Shown here: positions 7,693 to 16,370 of the stretch, in pieces
How positions within the stretch are numbered: the first letter of the stretch is position 1
Layout: every line of letters starts with the position of its first letter
Source of the DNA: Caccovivens sp964594865
GTDB taxonomy: Bacteria; Bacillota; Clostridia; Christensenellales; UBA1242
Direction of reading: 5' to 3'
DNA: 64,000 nucleotides
Assembly (NCBI GenBank): GCA_964594865.1
Contig: CAZQMZ010000005.1
Coordinates: forward strand, 9,817 to 73,816
Program-made: the position numbers and the translations under genes
The notes under the pieces: generated by a model
The model's input: the letters and a program-made list of their open reading frames with translations, nothing else
Databases searched by the model: none
Told to the model about the DNA's origin: nothing

Positions 7693-9387
7693 ATGGAAGT
7701 AAATGAAAAACAAAAATATAATTTTTCTGTTTTAGAAAGAATGGCAAGACTTTTGAACATCAAAAATCCATTTTTTAAAAATCTACATTATTCGCTTAAA
7801 GAACATCCGCAATATGAAGATAGAATATTTGACTATCCACCTACTCAGTTGCTATTCAATCAAAACGATGAGAGACCTTTTATGTATCTTCATGATGAAT
7901 TGAGTCACATATCTAAAGTTAAAGGAAATGGAGGTGACCCATCACAATTAAAAGGTTATGTCGAACTTCATTTTACACATCCACAGCATTATTTGCTTGA
8001 ATCTAGTCCTGATGTTTTTGATAGAGATGGATTTGAATTTTTTAAAGCAAACATTGCAAAACTGAAAAAGGAATTTCCTCATGTTGATTTCATCGTTGCA
8101 GAAGACGGATTCTATACATGGAATAACTATTGCATTTATTACGATGTCGACAATTTCATTGCTTGTTATGATTTTGTTTATGGCTTTGTTGACAAAATTA
8201 AAAACATGGACATTGACGGAGTTCCATTGTCAAACTTTGAAAAATATTTGGCAGTTGAATCGATTGTTAAACACCTTAAGTATGATCTTGAAAAAGAGAC
8301 TGAATCAACAAATTTATCCAGGTCGCTCACTGGAATTTTATCATCAGGACACATTTGTTGTGTAGGATATTCAATTATGATGAACGAAATTTTGAATAGA
8401 CTTGGAATTCCAACATTGAATATACATGCAGGAGATATCACTTCAAAACACTCAAACCATACATTAAGTTGTATAAAATTGGACGATGATAAATATGGCA
8501 TTCATGGAGTCTATTTTTCAGATGTGACTTTTGCACAAAACTCTCCAGTGTTTACCATTTTAAGTTATAAGGAGATTATGCAATATTATAAAGAATTTGA
8601 AGAGATGGAATTAAAACCTTCTTATAGAAATGTTTCTGCAATTGAAGAATTTGCAACTTTCTTTGAAGAAGACCAAGATTCCAAAGAACATCTTTTGAAG
8701 ATGATAAGAAGGCTTGTATACGAAAACGCAGAAAGCTACATCAACTATTTAATTGAACAAATTCCGTCTTCACCAGTTTTTGAACACTTTTCAAAGGACA
8801 TGCAAGTCTTGGAAGAAAACAAAAAATATATTTACGCCATCATGGAAGATTCTTTTGAGATTCTTGAATCGGATTTTTATGATTCCAGATATAACAGACA
8901 GCTTTCGCAACAAAACAATTCCAACGACATGCAGTCCGTCATTGCAACAGCCAGAAGTGATATTGCTGAGCTTCTTGACCAATGTTTGAAGGAAGTTGGA
9001 GATCTTTTAAAGGTTCATTGGACTGCCAATCAAGCATTGTCTTCATCAATCAAAAACAAATTTAGTTACGAGAAAATTCTTGATATATACAAAAGAGAGT
9101 TGAACAGAGTTTTGCCAAGCGCTGATCTCAAAAGTGATTCTCCTCAACGCCTTGCCACATTCCATTTTCTTATTGACAATTTGGATAAAGAAGATTCAGT
9201 CTTTACGCCAATCCAAAAACTTGTAAAACACAGAGATCCGCTTTGGGGTAAAACGCTTTATGGACGCATGCAAATTGAAAAAGCTTCTCCTTTGGACAAA
9301 AATCTTGTTCAAGGCGTTGCACGAAATCTTTCCAGAAGATTGGAAACTTCAATTCTTAACATAGACGCAAATTTTGAAAAAAAATAA
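7693..9387 (+). CDS. Transglutaminase-like superfamily protein
   Basis: A 564-residue cytosolic-looking protein without signal or membrane segments. A papain-like transglutaminase core is suggested by GHICCVGYSIMMNEILNRLG (Cys at about residues 222-223), SNHTLSCIKLDDDKYGIHGVYFSD (His near 256, Asp near 277) with the usual spacing of a Cys-His-Asp triad. The C-terminal 280 residues are helical and match nothing I recognise. The ATG at 7693 is chosen because AGGGGA lies six bases upstream; an in-frame ATG at 7675 lies between promoter-like TTGACT and the ribosome site. It is inserted against the reading direction between mnmE and jag, which are normally adjacent. Substrate unknown. Confidence 0.65.
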   Translation: MEVNEKQKYNFSVLERMARLLNIKNPFFKNLHYSLKEHPQYEDRIFDYPPTQLLFNQNDERPFMYLHDELSHISKVKGNGGDPSQLKGYVELHFTHPQHYLLESSPDVFDRDGFEFFKANIAKLKKEFPHVDFIVAEDGFYTWNNYCIYYDVDNFIACYDFVYGFVDKIKNMDIDGVPLSNFEKYLAVESIVKHLKYDLEKETESTNLSRSLTGILSSGHICCVGYSIMMNEILNRLGIPTLNIHAGDITSKHSNHTLSCIKLDDDKYGIHGVYFSDVTFAQNSPVFTILSYKEIMQYYKEFEEMELKPSYRNVSAIEEFATFFEEDQDSKEHLLKMIRRLVYENAESYINYLIEQIPSSPVFEHFSKDMQVLEENKKYIYAIMEDSFEILESDFYDSRYNRQLSQQNNSNDMQSVIATARSDIAELLDQCLKEVGDLLKVHWTANQALSSSIKNKFSYEKILDIYKRELNRVLPSADLKSDSPQRLATFHFLIDNLDKEDSVFTPIQKLVKHRDPLWGKTLYGRMQIEKASPLDKNLVQGVARNLSRRLETSILNIDANFEKK

Positions 9388-9413
9388 ATCATGGCAACCA
9401 TGATTTATTTTTT
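9382..9413 (+). terminator. Terminator of the transglutaminase-like gene
   Basis: A perfect 13-bp stem (AAATAAATCATGG / CCATGATTTATTT) with a CAA loop and trailing T run. It overlaps the stop codon. Confidence 0.9.
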
Positions 9414-9431
9414 GTGTTCACTAAAAATTTT

Positions 9432-10295
9432 TCAGTCTTCTCGATATTCTCGCGGGAAAACTATGAGATAACGGTGTGGATCTTCACCTTTACTCATTGT
9501 CGTCACTCTGTCGTCATCTTGAAGTGCGGTGTGAATGATTTTTCGTTCGCTGGCATCCATCGGCTCAAGTCTATAATACCTTCCGCTCTTTGCCACTTTG
9601 TTTGCAATGCGATGTGCAAGAGTAGTTAAACTCTCAGCACGCTTTTGACGATAATTTTCAACATCAAGCGAAATTTTCTTTCTGCCTTCATTTTTGCAAA
9701 CCAAATTCATCAAATATGAAAGTGACAACATGCACTCACCGTGATGTCCAATAAGGTCGTTCAATCCTTCACCAAAAAGTTTGTAATACGCAAACCTTTC
9801 ATCTTCAGACACTTCAATTTCACCTTTGAGATTCATTGCTTCAAGCACGCCTTTCAAAAAGTCTTCACCACTGATTTTCTTTGAAGAAATTTTTTCAATC
9901 TTGTCAGGCTTTGAATCACTTATTTCTTCATCGGCATAAACTTTGACTTTCTTCTCTTGTTTTTCCTCTTCCTTGTCTGCCTTCTTTTCAGTTTTTTCGA
10001 TTTCTTTTTGCTCTTTCTTTATTTCTTTTTCAACTTCGCTAACTCTTTTGTTGATAAATTTTTCAGCAAAATCTTCATCGTTTTCTTCTTCTGCCAAGCT
10101 CTTTTTCAATTCCTCGCGCTTCTCATATTTTTCAAGTGCGTCTTGTGAAATGGTAACCAAAACTTTTGCTTTTTTCAAAAATCCGCCTTCGCTCAAAATT
10201 TTGATGTCCACATCTTCGCGTGACGCTTTAAGTTCCAAGAGTGCGTTTTGAATGGCTTGTTCAATGTTTTTGCCTGTTCCTTCACATGATTTCAT
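9432..10295 (-). CDS. jag: Jag/KhpB RNA-binding protein (SpoIIIJ-associated)
   Basis: A 287-residue protein in three parts. The Jag-N domain (GTGKNIEQAIQNALLELKASREDVDIKIL) is followed by a long Lys/Glu-rich linker (about residues 60-140). Then come a KH domain with the GxxG loop in LIGHHGECMLSLSYL and an R3H domain (LEPMDASERKIIHTALQDD...RYLIVFP). It binds RNA and usually sits directly after yidC. Here it is about 17 kb from yidC, although the direction is the same. A strong AAGGAGAAAAG site precedes the ATG. The linker is longer than in most relatives. Confidence 0.93.
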   Translation of the reverse strand: MKSCEGTGKNIEQAIQNALLELKASREDVDIKILSEGGFLKKAKVLVTISQDALEKYEKREELKKSLAEEENDEDFAEKFINKRVSEVEKEIKKEQKEIEKTEKKADKEEEKQEKKVKVYADEEISDSKPDKIEKISSKKISGEDFLKGVLEAMNLKGEIEVSEDERFAYYKLFGEGLNDLIGHHGECMLSLSYLMNLVCKNEGRKKISLDVENYRQKRAESLTTLAHRIANKVAKSGRYYRLEPMDASERKIIHTALQDDDRVTTMSKGEDPHRYLIVFPREYRED

Positions 10296-10558
10296 TTTTC
10301 TTTTCTCCTTTTTTTGTCCAAATGAGAGTCCGCTACAGGGAGAATACTTTTTGAGTTTTTTTTGATCGTTTTGAACAAAGTTTTATTAAAAAGTATCAAT
10401 AAAAAGGGATGCGACCCACATTATCTTCTTTTACACTTTAACATATTTTGCGAAAAATGACAAATAATTTTGCGTTTATATTCAAAATTACAAAAATATT
10501 TGCAAATTTTCATAAATTTGTGCTAAACTTATCGAAAGATTTTCAAAAGGAGATTTTT

Positions 10559-11116
10559 ATGTTTGTAATCTTTTCTGGCGTTTCAGGAGTTGGAAAAAAC
10601 ACAGTCATCAACAGACTTTTGAGTGAAGATAACAACCGCTTTTTGATTAAATCTGCCACCACACGCGCTTGTCGTGGAAAGGACGACAACAACTATGATT
10701 TCATGAGTGAAGAAGAGTTTTCCAAGCGCGAAGCAAACGGTGAGTTTTTTGAAGTTATCAATATTCACACTCATCGCTCCGCCACGCAGTTTAAAGAATT
10801 ACAAAAAATCATCGACAATCCGCAGAACGTTTATTTCAAAGACATCGACGTGATTGGCACGCAAAAACTTGTGGAATTTTTCAAAGATAAAGACGTCGAA
10901 CTTCTGACCATTTTCCTTGATGCACCAGATGATGTTTTGCATGAACGATTGATAAATCGTGGTGAAAGCGAAGAAAAAGCACAACTGCGACTCTCTCGTG
11001 CCAAAATGGAAAGAGAATATATGGTCAAATATGACCTTGTGATTGAGAATATCGACATTGAAAAAACACTTGCAATAGTTCGCGAAAGATTGGAAAAATC
11101 TCATTCCAAAAAATAA
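10559..11116 (+). CDS. Guanylate-kinase-like protein, divergent in the GMP site
   Basis: A 185-residue protein starting at the ATG with an AAAAGGAGA site (an upstream extension lacks one). It has the P-loop GVSGVGKNTV, the SATTRACRGKDDNNYDF stretch that corresponds to SATTRxPRxGExxGxDYxF, EEFSKREANGEFFE, and the lid region RLINRGESEEKAQLRLSRAKME. In classical Gmk the sequence after GEFLE carries HGNYYGT, whose Tyr contacts GMP. Here it reads INIHTHRSATQFKEL, and the P-loop has Asn where Gly or Ser is usual. It may be a paralogue with another substrate rather than the housekeeping enzyme. It ends in a bidirectional terminator. Confidence 0.75.
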   Translation: MFVIFSGVSGVGKNTVINRLLSEDNNRFLIKSATTRACRGKDDNNYDFMSEEEFSKREANGEFFEVINIHTHRSATQFKELQKIIDNPQNVYFKDIDVIGTQKLVEFFKDKDVELLTIFLDAPDDVLHERLINRGESEEKAQLRLSRAKMEREYMVKYDLVIENIDIEKTLAIVRERLEKSHSKK

Positions 11117-11143
11117 AAAGGATAGAAATCTATCCTTTTTTAA
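11115..11143. terminator. Bidirectional terminator
   Basis: Stem AAAAAGGATAGA / TCTATCCTTTTT with a two-base loop between two convergent genes. T runs follow on both strands. Confidence 0.85.
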
Positions 11144-11154
11144 CTTTAAATTTT

Positions 11155-12405
11155 TTATGTCTTCACCCTTGCCAAAGTGATGTTGTCTTCTTCTCGATTT
11201 TGAAGTTCTTTGACAGGGTTTGTTTTTGTTTCACATCGATAATCTTCTCCAAAATAGTTGATGTGGTCCACGATAACTTTGTGGCTGGCTTCTTCTTCCG
11301 GATTTTTGATCACTTTGTTTTGATATTTAAAGAAGTTGTCAGCGTCATCAAGGTCGTCAATGTTGACATAACCTTCGCGCTTTGCTGTGCAAGTGACAGT
11401 TTTCTTCAATACTGTTCGAACATACTCTATGTTTGATTGCAGTTTGATAAGCTCTGGAAATTCGCCATTTGGAATGACTTCTTGCCACTCCTTTTTCTCA
11501 TATTTCATCAAAAGATCTTTTGCGGAATGAAGATGTGCAATTTCTTGCTCCAAAATCATCTCCCAAATCTTTTTGATGTGTTTGTCACTCTCATCTTGCA
11601 TCATGGAATAATATAGATAGCACTCAATATACTCATGCATAAGGCACATCTCAAACCAACTTGCTGTCGGATCAATCAAACTGCCATACTGCGAAACATG
11701 TTGCTCTTCCACCATGCCAATTTCGGTGTATAATTCTCGACCTTTTTGATTTTTATAAAATGAGCCCAAATTCATATAATAATTCATTGTCTGCTGTTCC
11801 GCCGCTGTGATTATGCTGACTGCACATTTAGTGAAAGGGTCGGATATTTTGTTTGAAATTGGTTCTTTGATTTCGTCATAAGGATGTCGATGATGAGCAA
11901 TCGTTGGACGCCCCGGCGTGATTTCTGTGTATCCGCCCACATATTCTTCCGCTTTTGCACCCATATCACTTTCCAACAAATTTGAATAGCGATATAAATG
12001 GTCAAAGTCTTCCAAAAGTGCAAAATCAAGGGCATCCTTGACGTGCTGATCTTTTGTGTGTTGAGCCAAAAATGCCGTCAATTCAACAGCAAGTTGCTCA
12101 TATCCAATCGTCGTTTCAAGCAAATTTTCATCGACAGGTTTAAGCCCCGCAATAAGTTTTTGCTGCTGGTGTTCTTGGCGTCTTATCATGGCAATCGACC
12201 GCCTCAAATCGTTGTCAGAAGAATGTCTGTGGAAGGCATGTCCAAACCATACCGCCTCATATTCCGTCCCATTCATCAAAATGCAACGCGTGCGCGTGTA
12301 TGGGTTCACTTCGTTTTTGTCATATGGTTTTGGCGCAAGATCTTTCCAACTCATGATACACGCTTCCAATTTTTTTGGTTTTTCCAAAAAAGGATTAAAT
12401 TTCAT
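11155..12405 (-). CDS. Large ferritin-like protein with two helical-bundle halves
   Basis: A 416-residue soluble protein with GGAGGTG before the ATG. Two ferritin-like halves are visible. The first (about residues 70-165) has RRQEHQQQKL, TIGYEQLAVELTAFLAQ and ALLEDFDHLYRYSNLLE. The second (about 205-320) has ITAAEQQTMNYYMN, MVEEQHVSQYGSL, MHEYIECYLYYSMMQDESD and ILEQEIAHLHSAKDLL. The repeated Glu and Glu-x-x-His pairs suggest di-metal sites. The C-terminal 90 residues are unassigned. The role, perhaps in metal storage or oxidative defence, is inference. No standard gene name is known to me. Confidence 0.6.
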   Translation of the reverse strand: MKFNPFLEKPKKLEACIMSWKDLAPKPYDKNEVNPYTRTRCILMNGTEYEAVWFGHAFHRHSSDNDLRRSIAMIRRQEHQQQKLIAGLKPVDENLLETTIGYEQLAVELTAFLAQHTKDQHVKDALDFALLEDFDHLYRYSNLLESDMGAKAEEYVGGYTEITPGRPTIAHHRHPYDEIKEPISNKISDPFTKCAVSIITAAEQQTMNYYMNLGSFYKNQKGRELYTEIGMVEEQHVSQYGSLIDPTASWFEMCLMHEYIECYLYYSMMQDESDKHIKKIWEMILEQEIAHLHSAKDLLMKYEKKEWQEVIPNGEFPELIKLQSNIEYVRTVLKKTVTCTAKREGYVNIDDLDDADNFFKYQNKVIKNPEEEASHKVIVDHINYFGEDYRCETKTNPVKELQNREEDNITLARVKT

Positions 12406-12532
12406 TATTCACCTCCAATTTTTACTTTTTCCAAATATTTTTCGTTTTATTCGGTGAATATAAAAATCTGACACGAGAAGTGGTTTAGAGCAAATTTTAT
12501 ATGTATTTTGATAAGAAAAATCAAAAAAACAC

Positions 12533-12560
12533 TTGCAAAAAAAAATAAAATGTGTATAAT
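12533..12560 (+). promoter_or_regulatory. Promoter of tRNA-Ser
   Basis: TTGCAA (12533-12538), 16 bases, TATAAT (12555-12560), about 63 bases before the mature tRNA. Confidence 0.6.
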
Positions 12561-12623
12561 AGATAGTGCAAAAACTGACAAAATGTTTTAAACTTTTCAA
12601 ATTGTCAAAAATTGCAAAGATAT

Positions 12624-12711
12624 GGAGAGTTGGCTGAGCGGTCGAAAGCGGCGGTCTTGAAAACCGTTGAGGTGAAAGCCTCCGTGGGTTCGAATCCTAC
12701 ACTCTCCGCCA
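12624..12711 (+). tRNA. tRNA-Ser, anticodon TGA
   Basis: An 88-base class II tRNA with encoded CCA. The acceptor stem GGAGAGT pairs with ACTCTCC, and the discriminator is G. The anticodon loop CTTGAAA sits in a GGT/ACC-flanked stem and gives anticodon TGA (codon UCA). The long variable arm is TTGAGGTGAAAGCCTCC, and the T loop is GTTCGAATC. Confidence 0.95.
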
Positions 12712-12718
12712 ACTTGTA

Positions 12719-12752
12719 CCCAACTGAACACCTTTGTTTAGTTGGGTTTTTT
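12719..12752 (+). terminator. Terminator of tRNA-Ser
   Basis: Stem CCCAACTGAACA / TGTTTAGTTGGG with one G-T pair, then seven T. Confidence 0.85.
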
Positions 12753-12891
12753 TATGAAAATTAGTAAGACTCCTTATTATCTTTGCCTTTCGCCATGGGT
12801 TCAGCAAAATTCTTGTATGAAGTCAACGGGACAAATTAAATTTCGTTTTGTTTTTGATTTTAGAAATATTGGACCATTATTATAAATTAAG

Positions 12892-12921
12892 TTGACATTT
12901 TAATTCTTCGTTCATTATAAT
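12892..12921 (+). promoter_or_regulatory. Promoter of the Pro/Arg-rich peptide gene
   Basis: TTGACA (12892-12897), 18 bases, TATAAT (12916-12921). Confidence 0.75.
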
Positions 12922-12968
12922 AGTTTTATGATGACACTTCATTATAACTAAAATTAAAGGAGGTCAAT

Positions 12969-13094
12969 ATGCCAAGACATCCAAAACCAGGTGGTCCAGG
13001 ACCACATCCAATTCCAGGTCCACGTCCTAGAAGAGTGCCTGTTCCACCACCAAAAAGAGCACCTGGCAGAAGAGATACAGGTCCGCCAAAGTGA
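12969..13094 (+). CDS. 41-residue Pro/Arg-rich peptide
   Basis: A short frame with a very strong AAAGGAGGTCAAT ribosome site and a near-consensus promoter 48 bases upstream. The product begins MPRHPKPGGPGPHPIPG. It has 16 prolines, 7 arginines, 3 lysines, 6 glycines and 2 histidines among 41 residues, with a single acidic residue and no signal peptide. The base composition (high C and G) stands out from the AT-rich surroundings, because proline and glycine codons force it. It lies 62 bases before the phosphodiesterase gene and may be cotranscribed with it. I recognise no family. It could be a structural or RNA-binding tail-like protein, or resemble proline-rich antimicrobial peptides. All of this is inference from composition. 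Confidence 0.7.
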   Translation: MPRHPKPGGPGPHPIPGPRPRRVPVPPPKRAPGRRDTGPPK

Positions 13095-13156
13095 ACACAA
13101 CTGAAAACCACTATTAAAGATATTGTTATTAAAAATGAATTAAAAGAGAGGGGACT

Positions 13157-13687
13157 ATGAAATTTTTGATCGTTTCAGATATTCATGGAAGTGCAAATTC
13201 AGCAAAAATGTTGGTGGAAAAGTTTGAAAAAACAGGCGCGGACAGAATAATTTTGTTGGGTGATTTGCTTTATTCTGGGCCAAGAAACGGCTTGCCTGAA
13301 AATTTCAATCCACAAGAAGTTACAAATATTTTAAATTCACTTGCCGACAAAATTTTGGCGGTTAGAGGTAACTGTGACTCAGAGATTGACCAAGTAGTTT
13401 TGAATTTTCAGCTTGCAGAAAATATGTATATTGTTGTCGGAGATAAAATTTATTTTTGCACGCACGGACACCACATAAGTCACGAGACGCCGGCAAATTT
13501 TGCAGACGGCATAACGGTTTTGTATGGACACTTTCACGTAACTCGCAAAACCGAAATTTCAGGTGTGACATATTTCAACATTGGAAGCATCACAAAACCA
13601 AAACATGATTCAAAAAAGTGTTACGGAATTTTGGATGAAAATGGAATCAAAGTTTTTGACCTTGACGACAATTTGATTTTGGAATAA
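13157..13687 (+). CDS. yfcE: YfcE/MJ0936-family phosphodiesterase
   Basis: A 176-residue calcineurin-like metallophosphoesterase. The metal motifs are SDIHGS (residues 7-12), GDLLYSGPR, GNCDSE, THGHH and YGHFHVT. Length and order match the YfcE family, which hydrolyses phosphodiester bonds with Mn. A GAGGGGA-like site precedes the ATG. The natural substrate is not known. It follows the Pro/Arg-rich peptide gene. Confidence 0.88.
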   Translation: MKFLIVSDIHGSANSAKMLVEKFEKTGADRIILLGDLLYSGPRNGLPENFNPQEVTNILNSLADKILAVRGNCDSEIDQVVLNFQLAENMYIVVGDKIYFCTHGHHISHETPANFADGITVLYGHFHVTRKTEISGVTYFNIGSITKPKHDSKKCYGILDENGIKVFDLDDNLILE

Positions 13688-13823
13688 TTTTGTTATTTAA
13701 ACATTACTAATTTTTTCAAATTTAATATTCATTTCATTTTCCAATAAGAAATTTTTGCGTATTTACTCAAAATATTTTATTTGCCAAATCGTTTTACATC
13801 TCTGTTGCACCGTCACATCATTT

Positions 13824-13866
13824 AAAATACGAACTCTGCGAATTTATTTAGAGTTCGTATTTTTTT
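13824..13866 (+). terminator. Strong terminator between yfcE and the lipoprotein gene
   Basis: Stem AAATACGAACTCT / AGAGTTCGTATTT with a 12-base loop, then T run on the plus strand. It lies 137 bases after yfcE. The rest of 13688-13973 shows nothing else. Confidence 0.85.
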
Positions 13867-13973
13867 AGTAAAAATTATTGTAAATCATTATAAAAATCGC
13901 CATAAAAGTGTGCAAATCTGGAAAAATTGTTTTTTTTGTATTGTATTTTGCACAAAATTAGGAATGAGTTGTT

Positions 13974-15230
13974 TTATTCAAAAATCAAAGTATATGTCGC
14001 AGTCAATGTCTTGCCCGAATCGTCAATGGTGAAATAAACTGTCAAAACACCTTCGCTCCCAGCAAACTCTGAGATGTTGGAGAGAGACATTTTGTATGAT
14101 TTATTGCTCCCCGTTGCTGAATACTGACTTCCATCAATTTCAAGTGTGACTTCTGTTATAACCAGTTTAATATCTTTATACGTATCCGACGCTGCAAAGG
14201 ACAACGGAATGTTTGTCATCATACTCATGCTTGTTGGAATTATCAATGTGTTTTCAACTTGTGTGATTGCAGGATATGTTGTCAAGTTCAAATATACATT
14301 TCCGTCAACAATGTCGTCACCTGTCTCTTCATTATCAAAAATTTCGGCGTTTTCATTTTCGTCAGTATTTTGATCATCGTCCGCTAAATCTTCCTCGACA
14401 TATACTTTTTCATTGTCACCTTCTTCATCTGTGTTCTTGTCGTCGTCTTCTGCTGGAAATTCTTCATCATTAGGAACACCCTCATCGTTGTCAGTCTCTA
14501 CATCACCGTTCTTGTCGTTTAAATCACTCTCTTCACCGCCATCGTCTTCGCCAGCATTTTGATTGTCATTCCCTGAATCTTCGTCTTTATTCCCTTCGTC
14601 AAAATTTTCATTTTCATCGCTCTCGTTATCGTCTGCCTCATCGTCTTTGGATAAATTTTCTTCATTGTTGTTTCCATCATCATCGATGTTCTGACTGTCA
14701 TCCACATCTTCGCTAACTTTTTCATCAGAATTGTCAATATCATTATTATCAATCTCTTCTTCATCACCACTGTCATCTTCGCTGTCTTGGGCACCTTTTT
14801 CTTCGTCTAAATCTTTATTTTCATCTTCTTCTGGAAGGTCCTCATCTAAGATTATCTTTTCAGGATATATCACCGTGACGTTGATGACCACTTCACAATC
14901 GTCATATCCATCTGCGGTTAAAATAAGTTGGGATGAAATCTCGCCCGTGCGCTCTTCATTCTCCAATGCAGTGATTACCAAAGAATTGTCCACCCCAAGC
15001 GAATATTCAAAAATCTTTTCACCAACGACAGCTGTCTCAACAACCATAGATGAAGGACTGGCGTAATAAGTCAAAGTCACACTTTCGCCGGCGGGCAATG
15101 TTACATCCGTTGTTGAAACACTGATTGAAGGTTCTTCCCCGTTGTTGCAAGCAGTTAATGCAATGCCTGTTGCAAATATTGCAAGAACAACAAAAATTCC
15201 AAAAAATATCTTTTTTATGTTTGTTTTCAT
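13974..15230 (-). CDS. Lipoprotein with a long acidic low-complexity region
   Basis: A 418-residue protein with a lipoprotein signal: KK near the start, a hydrophobic stretch IFFGIFVVLAIFATGIAL and the lipobox LTAC (Cys 28). Residues 30-125 look like a beta domain (SVSTTDVTLPAGESVTLTYYASP). Residues about 127-315 are mainly Asp, Glu, Asn and Ser. A second beta domain (about 320-418) closes the protein. The location would be the outer face of the membrane. The ATG at 15230 has no ribosome site and lies 6 bases after TAAAAT (15237-15242, minus strand), so a leaderless mRNA is predicted. No function is recognised; the acidic region could act as a spacer through the wall or bind cations. Confidence 0.8.
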   Translation of the reverse strand: MKTNIKKIFFGIFVVLAIFATGIALTACNNGEEPSISVSTTDVTLPAGESVTLTYYASPSSMVVETAVVGEKIFEYSLGVDNSLVITALENEERTGEISSQLILTADGYDDCEVVINVTVIYPEKIILDEDLPEEDENKDLDEEKGAQDSEDDSGDEEEIDNNDIDNSDEKVSEDVDDSQNIDDDGNNNEENLSKDDEADDNESDENENFDEGNKDEDSGNDNQNAGEDDGGEESDLNDKNGDVETDNDEGVPNDEEFPAEDDDKNTDEEGDNEKVYVEEDLADDDQNTDENENAEIFDNEETGDDIVDGNVYLNLTTYPAITQVENTLIIPTSMSMMTNIPLSFAASDTYKDIKLVITEVTLEIDGSQYSATGSNKSYKMSLSNISEFAGSEGVLTVYFTIDDSGKTLTATYTLIFE

Positions 15231-15236
15231 GGCGGT

Positions 15237-15265
15237 ATTTTAACATATATATCAAATATACACAA
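15237..15265 (-). promoter_or_regulatory. Lipoprotein promoter, predicted leaderless start
   Basis: On the minus strand TTGTGT, 17 bases, TAAAAT (15237-15242) with TGT before it, then ACCGCC and the ATG. Confidence 0.55.
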
Positions 15266-15908
15266 AGTAAATTTCGACATTATTTACAAATTACTAGAAA
15301 AACTTTGACGAACTGCTGTCATTTTGCTGTCAAACTGACAGCAAAATCTTTTCAACAAAAAATCCTTGCCAAAAAATCTTACAGATTGAGTCTTTTCTAT
15401 TTAACAACAAAACACTCAAGCATTAAGCCGTTGTTTGGAAAAAACATAAAAGTATCGACATGTAGTTGAAGGATGAACTATCATTTTTTTTAATATAAGT
15501 ATTTTTCAAGTATAAGTGCTCTGTCGCAATCTTTGAAAAAGTTCTATGTCAATTTACTATTCTTTAATTTTTGTTCAAATTATTGTTTCTTATTTTTAAA
15601 GATGTTTAAGTTATGTTTTAATAACAATAGTGTACAAATTCGCTTACTATATAAATTCGCTAATCTAACTTTAGTATTTATCAAAGTGTTTAATTTTTAC
15701 TTTTTCATTTCTATACACGAAAAATTTTTATTAAGTATGTCAAGACTTTAAAGAAAAAATTAAAAGATGTTATAATTCCTTCATAATAAAACATATAAAA
15801 AACACTGCCAAAATGTCTTGTTTGAAACGACTGCTAGTATGTCTGTTAATTTATGTACCAGTTCCAAACACTTAACTCTTTGATTGCTTAATATAAGCCT
15901 TTGTATAA

Positions 15909-16157
15909 TTTGATAAATTAAGAAATGAAAAAGATCGACCTTTTGGAAGAGATTTAGAAATTTTTAACTGTTTCGGATATTATGGCAGTTTAGAACTGGT
16001 AAAATATTTGGCGGATAAGCTAAAAGGCAAATGTAGACAAAATACTTTTATTGACCAATTTACTTTATTTTGGTTTAGAAAACAGTTTAAAAATTTTATA
16101 CCAAAGAAATTACAATATTTTAAACTCTTTTACCAACAAAACGTTTTTAAAATATGA
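15909..16157 (+). pseudogene. Possible gene remnant without a start codon
   Basis: An 82-codon open stretch reads RPFGRDLEIFNCFGYYG, then SLELVKYLADKLK, and ends with TGA at 16155. It has the composition of real protein but no ATG and no ribosome site, with a stop just upstream. It could be the tail of a decayed gene, possibly of a mobile element. I do not recognise the family. The surrounding 15231-16360 region is otherwise AT-rich and shows no intact gene. Confidence 0.3.
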
Positions 16158-16370
16158 ACGAAATTTTGAATAAAAACGGTGTTAAAGTCTTTTAAGCTTA
16201 ACAATTGCTTGATTTTGAATGAATTTTGAACTTTGCTGAACTAAAAATAGTCACAAATAAATGTGCCATATAGTGCCACTCCTTATTAACAGCTAAATGA
16301 TCGATTTCAAAAGCATATTTATTAAATCGGTATTGTTAACAACTTTAAGTATTGGTTATTATGCCAGGAT

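Noticed and set aside
12753..12884. A 43-residue frame (MKISKTPYYLCLSPWVQQN start) after the tRNA-Ser terminator
   Set aside because: No ribosome site or promoter; it begins at the terminator's T run. Likely chance.
15533..15751. A 72-residue Phe/Asn-rich plus-strand frame
   Set aside because: Composition follows from AT-rich DNA, with no ribosome site and no recognisable pattern.
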